Assembly: GCF_946885725.1 (NCBI RefSeq)
Contig: NZ_CAMPGZ010000191.1
Location: forward strand, 1-7,968
DNA length: 7,968 nt
Reading direction: 5' to 3'
Source: an uncultured Nocardioides sp.
GTDB taxonomy: Bacteria; Actinomycetota; Actinomycetes; Propionibacteriales; Nocardioidaceae
Shown here: positions 1 through 4,983 of the stretch, piece by piece
Position numbering within the stretch: position 1 is the stretch's first letter
How the letters are laid out: every line of letters begins with the position of its first letter
The notes under the pieces: generated by a model
Databases searched by the model: none
Seen by the model: only the letters and a program-made list of their open reading frames with translations
Told to the model about the DNA's origin: nothing
Made by a program: the position numbers and the translations under genes

Positions 1-1434
1 GTCGAGGAGGCCCTTGACCCGGGCGAACAGGTCGATCGCCTCGGCGGGGTACATCAGCGGCAGCAGCGCCGACCGGGCGCGCCCGTCGCCGTGCTCGCCG
101 GACAGCGTGCCCCCGTGCGAGGCGACCAGCCGGGCGCCGTCCTCGAGGAACCGCCGGAACGCCGCCGGACCGTCGGCGTCGCGGAGCCCGAAGTCGATGC
201 GCACATGCACGCAGCCGTCGCCGAAGTGGCCGTAGGGCACGCCGTCGAGACCGTGCTGGCGGAGCAGCGCGTCGAAGTCGCGCAGGTAGCCGCCGAGGCG
301 CTCCGGCGGCACGGCCGCGTCCTCCCAGCCGGCGTGGGCCGGCCGCGAGAGGCTGCGCGCGGCCAGCCCCGCGCCGTTCTCGCGGATCGCCCAGAGCGCG
401 GCCTGCTCGGCCGGGTCGGCGACGACCCGGGTGTCGAGGGCGCCGGCGTCGGCGGCGACAGCCTCGGCGAGCGAACGCGCCTCCGCCTCCGTCTCGCCGG
501 TCACCTCCGCGAACAGCCAGCCGGTGCCCTTCGGCATGTCGGGCACCCGGCCGCCACGTGCCCGGACCACGGAGAGCAGCCGCTCGTCGAGGCCCTCGCA
601 GGCGACGAGGGGGTGACGCAGCAGCCCGGGTACGGCGTCGGCGGCCTCGAACATGTCGGCGTAGCCGAGCACCGCCAGCACGCGGTAGGGCATGTCGCGC
701 ACCAGGCGCACGGTCGCGCCGAGGACGACGGCCAGCGTGCCCTCGCTGCCGACGAGGAAGCGGTCGAGCCGGCGGCCGTGCTCGGGCAGCAGGTGCTCGA
801 GGGCGTAGCCGGACACCTGGCGCGGGAACCGGCCGAGGTTCGTGCGGATGATGCCGAGGTGCTGGCCGACCAGCTCGTCGAGCTTCGATGCGGCCTGCGA
901 GGGCGCGCCTGTGTCGACCCGCTCGCCGGTGCCGGTGACCACGTCGAGCGCGACGACGTTGTCGGAGGTGCGGCCGTATCCCAGCGCCCGCGAGCCGCAG
1001 GCGTTGTTGCCGATCATCCCGCCGATCGTGCAGCGGGTGTGCGTCGAGGGGTCCGGGCCGAATCGCAGGCCGTGCGGTGCGGCGGCGCGCTGCAGGTCGG
1101 CGTGCACGACCCCGGGATCGATCTCGGCCGTGCCGGCCTCGGCGTCGATGCCGCGCACCCGGCCGAGGTGACGGCGGACGTCGACGACAAGGCCCGGGCC
1201 CACGGCGTTACCGGCGATCGACGTACCGGATCCGCGCATCGTCAACGGCGTGCCGGTCTCGCGGGCCACCTCGACCACGGCGAGCAGCTCGTCGACGTGG
1301 CGCGGCCGGGCGACGGCCATCGGCGGGACGCGGTAGAGCGACGCGTCGGAGGAGTAGAGCGCGCGGGTCAGCGTGGAGTCGTCGACGTCGCGGACGCCGG
1401 CGCGCCGCAGCGCCGCGAGGAGGTCGGCGGTCAC
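1..1434 (-). CDS. FAD-linked oxidase, D-2-hydroxyglutarate/D-lactate dehydrogenase type (3' end outside window)
   Basis: The 478 codons visible start at GTG 1434 and stay open to the left edge, so the C-terminus is missing. Residues about 38-215 form the FAD-binding type 4 (PCMH) domain, with RGSGTSIAGNAV (67-78), GPDPSTHTRCTIGG (126-139) and the NNACGSRALGYGRTSDN stretch (143-159). Residues about 240-475 are the FAD-oxidase C-terminal domain. GHFGDGCVHVRI (402-413) and SGEHGDGRAR (445-454) are signatures of this family; H403, H410 and E447 have the H-x6-H ... E pattern of the metal site known in D-2-hydroxyglutarate dehydrogenase. Such proteins oxidise a D-2-hydroxyacid to a 2-oxoacid and pass electrons from FAD onward. 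The style resembles the long YdiJ-like proteins of roughly 950-1000 residues that carry a C-terminal Fe-S domain, which would lie outside the window. GGAG precedes the start, and the start overlaps the upstream stop by 4 bases (GTGA). D-lactate or glycolate are alternative substrates; the hydroxyglutarate assignment leans on the neighbouring HOT-like gene. Confidence 0.9.
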   Translation of the reverse strand, partial: MTADLLAALRRAGVRDVDDSTLTRALYSSDASLYRVPPMAVARPRHVDELLAVVEVARETGTPLTMRGSGTSIAGNAVGPGLVVDVRRHLGRVRGIDAEAGTAEIDPGVVHADLQRAAAPHGLRFGPDPSTHTRCTIGGMIGNNACGSRALGYGRTSDNVVALDVVTGTGERVDTGAPSQAASKLDELVGQHLGIIRTNLGRFPRQVSGYALEHLLPEHGRRLDRFLVGSEGTLAVVLGATVRLVRDMPYRVLAVLGYADMFEAADAVPGLLRHPLVACEGLDERLLSVVRARGGRVPDMPKGTGWLFAEVTGETEAEARSLAEAVAADAGALDTRVVADPAEQAALWAIRENGAGLAARSLSRPAHAGWEDAAVPPERLGGYLRDFDALLRQHGLDGVPYGHFGDGCVHVRIDFGLRDADGPAAFRRFLEDGARLVASHGGTLSGEHGDGRARSALLPLMYPAEAIDLFARVKGLLD

Positions 1435-1928
1435 GAGTTCTCCGGTGGTCGGTAGCGGTGGGTGACCATCCTGACCGACCAGACCACGACGACGGCGACG
1501 TAGACACCGAGCGAGACCCAGAAGGCCGGGCCGAGCCGCGGCGCCGGGTCGTGGGCGACGAGCGCGACCTGCACAGCCAGCGCGACGAGCAGCAGCACCG
1601 TCGCCGTACCGATCACCCACATGTCGTCGGCGAGCATTCGGCGCAGCGTGGGCTCGTTCTCCGGCCGGGTCCAGTAGTCCTTGTGCGGCACGTTGACCCA
1701 CGCCAGCGAACCGCGCCGCGCGAACCGCTCGCAGCCGAGGAAGACGAGGACGACGAACAGCCCGATGGCACCGAGCTCGACGAGCGCCTGCGTGCGCGAG
1801 GTGAACCGGTCGGCCTCACCGGTGGCGCCGAAGTGCACCGGCACGCGGGCGGGCAGCACGGCCGCGCTCCAGGCGAGGGCGGCGACGAAGGCGGCGACTG
1901 AGAACCAGAACCATCCGCGACCGGTCAC
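1431..1928 (-). CDS. DUF1648-type four-helix membrane protein
   Basis: A 165-residue integral membrane protein with predicted helices at about 6-26, 46-66, 103-125 and 134-154. Between helices 1 and 2 lies LPARVPVHFGATGEADRF (25-42), the signature of the DUF1648 domain, which is also found at the N-terminus of SdpI-like immunity/signalling proteins. NVPHKDYWTRPENE (79-92) matches the conserved 'P-x-K-D-Y-W' segment of these proteins. The molecular function is unknown; a membrane accessory or sensor role would be a guess. Two GTG codons are adjacent, at 1931 and 1928. GTG 1928 is preferred because GGAG (1937-1934) is then 5 bases away rather than 2 and the start overlaps the upstream TGA in the usual GTGA fashion. 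The stop overlaps the next gene's start in the same way, so the gene is translationally coupled on both sides. Confidence 0.85.
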   Translation of the reverse strand: MTGRGWFWFSVAAFVAALAWSAAVLPARVPVHFGATGEADRFTSRTQALVELGAIGLFVVLVFLGCERFARRGSLAWVNVPHKDYWTRPENEPTLRRMLADDMWVIGTATVLLLVALAVQVALVAHDPAPRLGPAFWVSLGVYVAVVVVWSVRMVTHRYRPPENS

Positions 1929-3193
1929 CACAGCTCCAGCGACCGCGACAGGATCGCGGCCGCGTCGTCCTCGGTGACCTCCTTCGGAGCCGTGGCCAGC
2001 AGCCGCTGCTGCTTGAGCGTGCCCTCGACGAGCGCGGGCACGTCGTCCTCGCCGTAGCCGACCGCACCGAGCCCGTTGGGGATGCCGATGTCGCGCATCA
2101 GGTCGGTGAGCACGGTGGGCAGGAGCTCACGTACGTCGTCGGGGCGGTCGGCGCCGGGCGCGAGCATCTCGGCGGCACGGACGTGCCGCTCAGGGTCGGC
2201 GTCGAAGGTGAACCGGAACGCCTCCGGCGCCGTCAGCGCCACCGCCATCCCGTGCGGCACCATCGGGTGGTCGTCGGGGTAACCCTCGGGGTGGAAGTCG
2301 CGCACGCGGCCGGCGACCGGGTAGGCGTTGGCGTGCGGGATGTGCACGCCGGCGTTGCCGAATCCCATGCCGGCGAACGTCGCGGCCAGCGACATCTGGG
2401 TGCGCGCCTCCTCGTCGTCGCCGTGCGCGACCGCCCGACGGAACGACGTGGCGAGCAGCCGCAGCGACTTCTCCGCCCACATGTCGGCGATCGGGTTGGC
2501 GCCGCAGTAGGGCACGCGCTCGTCCGGCTGCTTGCGGGGGTACGACGTGTAGGGCCGCGCGGTCCAGGACTCGAGGGCGTGGCACAGGATGTCCATCCCG
2601 GCCGCGGCAGTGACGCCGGCGGGCTGGGTCATGGTGAGCAGCGGGTCGACCACGGCCGTGGTAGGGCGCAGCCGGGGGTGGCTGATGCCGCTCTTCACGT
2701 GCTGCTCGAGCACGTCGAGCACGCAGACAGTGGTGCTCTCGCTGCCGGTGCCCGTCGTGGTCGGCACCGCGACCAGCGGGGCCAGCGGGTGCTCGGGCGA
2801 CCGGCCGCCGCCGACCGGGGCGTTGACGTAGTCGAGCAGCTCGCCGGGGTTGGTGCAGAGCAGGTTCACGGCCTTGGCGGTGTCGATCGCGGTGCCGCCG
2901 CCGACCGCCACGAAGGCGTCCCAGGGGCCGGTCTCGCGCGCGTGGTCGACCGCCGCCTGCATGCTCGCGTCAGTCGGCTCGACCCGCGCGCCGTCGTACA
3001 CCACGGCCTCGACGCCGAACGCGGCCATCTGGTCGGCGACCCGCTTCGGGTGGCCGGTCGCGGCGACGCCGGGGTCGGTGATCACGAGCACGCGTCGTAC
3101 GCCGTACGTCGAGAGGTCGTAGCCGATCTCGTCGGACGCGCCGGGCCCGAACTTCAGCTGCGGGGCGCCGTAAGTGAAGACGGTCTCCTGCAT
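1925..3193 (-). CDS. Hydroxyacid-oxoacid transhydrogenase-like iron alcohol dehydrogenase
   Basis: A 422-residue member of the iron-containing alcohol dehydrogenase superfamily. The nucleotide-binding GGGTAIDTAK is at 98-107 and PTTTGTGSE at 144-152. The expected metal ligands are present: D201 and H205 in GMDILCHALES, H287 in HIPHANAYPV and H314 in MVPHGMAVAL. The unusual long stretch between the last two histidines (DFHPEGYPDDHPMVPHG) and the C-terminal GLGAVGYGEDDVPALVEGTL (374-393) match, from memory, animal ADHFE1 rather than FucO- or butanol-type enzymes. ADHFE1 is hydroxyacid-oxoacid transhydrogenase (EC 1.1.99.24): 4-hydroxybutyrate + 2-oxoglutarate = succinate semialdehyde + D-2-hydroxyglutarate, with tightly bound cofactor. 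ATG 3193 is chosen because GAGGTGA (3207-3201) lies 7 bases upstream, the ATG shares one base with the Nudix stop (TGATG), and family homology begins there; the open frame continues 40 codons further up, but that segment is arginine-rich shadow sequence of the Nudix gene. An ordinary NAD-dependent alcohol dehydrogenase activity cannot be excluded. Confidence 0.92.
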   Translation of the reverse strand: MQETVFTYGAPQLKFGPGASDEIGYDLSTYGVRRVLVITDPGVAATGHPKRVADQMAAFGVEAVVYDGARVEPTDASMQAAVDHARETGPWDAFVAVGGGTAIDTAKAVNLLCTNPGELLDYVNAPVGGGRSPEHPLAPLVAVPTTTGTGSESTTVCVLDVLEQHVKSGISHPRLRPTTAVVDPLLTMTQPAGVTAAAGMDILCHALESWTARPYTSYPRKQPDERVPYCGANPIADMWAEKSLRLLATSFRRAVAHGDDEEARTQMSLAATFAGMGFGNAGVHIPHANAYPVAGRVRDFHPEGYPDDHPMVPHGMAVALTAPEAFRFTFDADPERHVRAAEMLAPGADRPDDVRELLPTVLTDLMRDIGIPNGLGAVGYGEDDVPALVEGTLKQQRLLATAPKEVTEDDAAAILSRSLELW

Positions 3194-3693
3194 CAGGTGG
3201 TCACCTCGGGGTCGGAAACGGGTTCGGGGATCAGGCCGTCGTGCAGCTGGGTCAGTGCGTGCCGGGCGGCCGAGAGCAGGTCGAGCTCGAGCGCCTCGTC
3301 GACGTCGATCCACGCGGCGTGGTCGGTGGAGCTGTCCTCCTCGACCACGTGCGGGGTCACGCCTTCGGACTCGGGCGCCAGCGTGGCCCGGAAGATCAGG
3401 TGGATGCCGTGGTAGTCCTCGACCATCCCGTCCGCGCGGGCACCGGTGAAGTGCGTGGAGTGCACGTCGGCGAGGGGGCCGGGCGTGACGTGCAGCCCAG
3501 TCTCCTCGTAGACCTCGCGGACCAGCGCCGCCCGCGGCTCCTCGCCGTGGTCGATGCCTCCGCCCGGCAGCGTCCAGCGCCCGGGGATGCGCGTGCGGTC
3601 GGACATCCGTGTCAGCAGCACCTCACGGCCGCGCACCAGCACGGCGTAGGCCGCCACCCGCTGCCGCTGCGGCGGTGCGGAATCGGCAGGCAT
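3193..3693 (-). CDS. Nudix hydrolase (MutT-like)
   Basis: A 166-residue single-domain Nudix protein. The Nudix box G-x5-E-x7-R-E-U-x-E-E-x-G-U is perfect at residues 45-67 (G45, E51, R59-E60, E63-E64, G66, hydrophobic L67), preceded by the usual beta strands ([18 protein letters not shown], 12-29) and PGRWTLPGG (37-45). The family hydrolyses nucleoside diphosphates linked to another moiety, using Mg bound by the box glutamates; the substrate cannot be read from sequence. It is first in the four-gene minus-strand operon and its TGA shares one base with the ATG of the HOT-like gene. No Shine-Dalgarno sequence precedes the start. A TAGAGT -10-like box lies 7 bases before ATG 3693, which points to a leaderless transcript and favours this ATG over GTG 3702 (three codons upstream, which lies inside that box). 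The connection between Nudix activity and the downstream oxidoreductases is unclear. Confidence 0.9.
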   Translation of the reverse strand: MPADSAPPQRQRVAAYAVLVRGREVLLTRMSDRTRIPGRWTLPGGGIDHGEEPRAALVREVYEETGLHVTPGPLADVHSTHFTGARADGMVEDYHGIHLIFRATLAPESEGVTPHVVEEDSSTDHAAWIDVDEALELDLLSAARHALTQLHDGLIPEPVSDPEVTT

Positions 3694-3700
3694 GGGGCCC

Positions 3701-3706
3701 ACTCTA
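3701..3706 (-). promoter_or_regulatory. Putative -10 box of a leaderless promoter for the Nudix-HOT operon
   Basis: TAGAGT (read 3706 to 3701) fits the actinobacterial TANNNT -10 consensus. It is followed by seven bases (GGGCCCC) and then ATG 3693, so transcription would begin at or next to the A of the start codon. This is the standard geometry of leaderless genes in actinobacteria, and it explains the missing ribosome binding site. The -35 position 17 bases further upstream (GGCAAA, 3729-3724) is poor, so this call rests on the -10 box and its spacing only. Confidence 0.5.
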
Positions 3707-3787
3707 GGGAGCGGACGCGCGAGTTTGCCTGCGGCCCGTCACGGGGAGCATGGTGGAGACGGCGACGAACCCGATCCTCCGAGGACG

Positions 3788-4906
3788 ATGAGCACGACCA
3801 CGGCCCCCGGGCGCACCGAGAAGGATGCCACCGCACGCGCGCGCTCGCGCGACCCGTTCTTCGACAACGCCAAGCTGCTGCTGGTGACCCTGGTGGTGAT
3901 CGGCCATGCCTGGGTGATGATGCCGGACGCGCCGTCGTCGTTCCCGGCCTACACCTTCCTCTACGCCTGGCACGTGCCGGCGTTCGTGATCGTGACCGGC
4001 TACCTCTCCCGCAGCTTCCGGTTCACCAAGCCGCACCTGCGCAAGCTGATGACCACCGTCGTCGCGCCGTACGTCGTCTTCGAGACTCTGCTCGCGACGT
4101 TCCGGAGCGTCGTCGGCGGGGAGTCGATGGGCAGCCCGCTGTTCGTCGACCCGCACTGGCCGATGTGGTACCTCGCCGTGCTGTTCCTGTGGCGGCTGGC
4201 GACACCGCTGCTGCTGCGCGTGCCGCAGCCGGTCGTCGTCGCGGTGGCGGTCAGCCTGCTGGGCGGGCTGATCGAGACCGACGTGCTCGACCTCTCCCGC
4301 GCCACCGGGCTGCTGCCGTTCTTCGTGCTCGGCCTGGTGATGACGCGTGAGCAGTTCGACTGGCTGGCCAGGACGAAGGTGCGGATCTGGGCGTGCGCCG
4401 CGATGGCCGTCGCGTTCGTCGTCGCCGCGTTCGCCGCGAGCCCGCTGCCGACCGAGCTGCTCTACTGGCGCTCCTCCTACGACGCCATGGAGCTCACCGT
4501 CTGGCAGGGCATCGCCGGTCGTCTCGCCATGATCGTCGTCGCGGGCGTGCTCGCGCTGGCCGCGCTGTCGCTGATGCCGCGGTCGTTCCGCTGGTTCACC
4601 CCGTTGGGCGCCGCCAGCCTCGTCGTCTACCTCTGCCACGGCTTCTTCGTGAAGGCCGCGCAGTACGCCGGCGTGGGCGACCTGGTGAAGCACGACCAGG
4701 TCACGGCCTTCGTGCTGATCACCGGCGCGTCCGTGCTGCTCGCCCTCGCCCTCTCCGCGACGCCGGTCGCGAAGCGGCTGAACAAGCTGGTCGACCCGAT
4801 CAGCACGATCACCGAGGACCTGCCCGGCGTCATCGAGCCGCACCACCACCGGGTCCACGCGGAGCACCGTCTCGCGCTGCACCGGCACCCCGTCAACCGG
4901 CGCTGA
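3788..4906 (+). CDS. Acyltransferase family 3 membrane protein (fucose 4-O-acetylase-like)
   Basis: A 372-residue protein with about ten hydrophobic segments. The family start is clear: DPFFDNAKLLLVTLVVIGHAW (22-42) carries the conserved His (H40) of the first helix, followed by YAWHVPAFVIVTGYL (59-73), HWPMWYLAVLFLWRL (123-137) and SLVVYLCHGF (277-286). Acyltransferase-3 proteins move acetyl or other acyl groups from the cytoplasm onto envelope glycans, antibiotics or lipids; this one looks like the fucose 4-O-acetylase-related group (COG3594). The acceptor is unknown. The C-terminus is odd: residues 352-367 hold seven histidines, beginning with a triple His. The start ATG has GAGGA only two bases upstream, which is too close to be an ideal ribosome binding site, but no better start exists nearby and homology begins about 20 residues later. 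The gene is divergent from the Nudix operon and followed after 77 bases by the GH43 gene on the same strand. Confidence 0.9.
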   Translation: MSTTTAPGRTEKDATARARSRDPFFDNAKLLLVTLVVIGHAWVMMPDAPSSFPAYTFLYAWHVPAFVIVTGYLSRSFRFTKPHLRKLMTTVVAPYVVFETLLATFRSVVGGESMGSPLFVDPHWPMWYLAVLFLWRLATPLLLRVPQPVVVAVAVSLLGGLIETDVLDLSRATGLLPFFVLGLVMTREQFDWLARTKVRIWACAAMAVAFVVAAFAASPLPTELLYWRSSYDAMELTVWQGIAGRLAMIVVAGVLALAALSLMPRSFRWFTPLGAASLVVYLCHGFFVKAAQYAGVGDLVKHDQVTAFVLITGASVLLALALSATPVAKRLNKLVDPISTITEDLPGVIEPHHHRVHAEHRLALHRHPVNRR

Positions 4907-4947
4907 CCTCCACCCGGCTCGCGGCACGATGTCGTCGGCAGGGACTC

Positions 4948-4963
4948 TTTACAGCGTTGTAAA
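4948..4963. promoter_or_regulatory. LacI-family-type operator at the GH43 promoter
   Basis: TTTACAGCGTTGTAAA is a 16-base near-palindrome. It differs from the perfect inverted repeat TTTACAACGTTGTAAA at a single base (position 4954). The central C-G step and AT-rich outer ends within GC-rich DNA are typical of LacI-family operators. It covers the proposed -35 hexamer of the glycosidase gene, so a bound repressor would block polymerase. The regulator gene itself is not in the window. Confidence 0.7.
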
Positions 4964-4976
4964 CACGCGGCAGAGT
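4948..4976 (+). promoter_or_regulatory. Promoter of the GH43 gene, probably leaderless
   Basis: The -35 hexamer TTTACA (4948-4953, five of six matches to TTGACA) is followed by a 17-base spacer and CAGAGT (4971-4976) as the -10 element, then seven bases and ATG 4984. The geometry is that of a leaderless actinobacterial promoter, and no convincing Shine-Dalgarno sequence precedes the ATG. The -10 box departs from TANNNT at its first base. The proposed -10 overlaps the alternative GTG start at 4975, arguing against that start. Confidence 0.6.
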
Positions 4977-4983
4977 GCCACAC

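Noticed and set aside
91..1455. A long plus-strand open frame of about 450 codons opposite the FAD oxidase
   Set aside because: Its product is a low-complexity Arg/Ala/Gly/Val/His protein without family motifs, and the opposite strand encodes unmistakable flavoprotein motifs over the same span. It is a GC-rich mirror frame.
2183..3415. A plus-strand open frame of 410 codons opposite the HOT-like gene
   Set aside because: Same composition artefact; it crosses the HOT/Nudix boundary and shows no domain.
3775..3785. TCCTCCGAGGA, a small palindrome overlapping the possible ribosome binding site of the acyltransferase gene
   Set aside because: Only four pairs could form with a three-base loop, too weak to call a regulatory structure.
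3832..3851. Alternating CG-rich run at the start of the acyltransferase gene, possibly prone to Z-DNA
   Set aside because: The strict alternation lasts only 13 bases and is explained by Arg/Ala codons in high-GC DNA.
3704..4927. A minus-strand open frame of 407 codons opposite the acyltransferase
   Set aside because: Rich in Arg, His, Asp and Gln with no hydrophobic core or motif; the plus strand encodes a clear membrane protein.
4907..4947. A terminator after the acyltransferase gene
   Set aside because: Only a four-base-pair stem (ACGA/TCGT) is visible, so read-through into the GH43 gene remains possible.
4975..4983. GTG 4975 as the start of the glycosidase
   Set aside because: It adds three residues before a clean signal peptide and lies within the proposed -10 box; ATG 4984 fits better.
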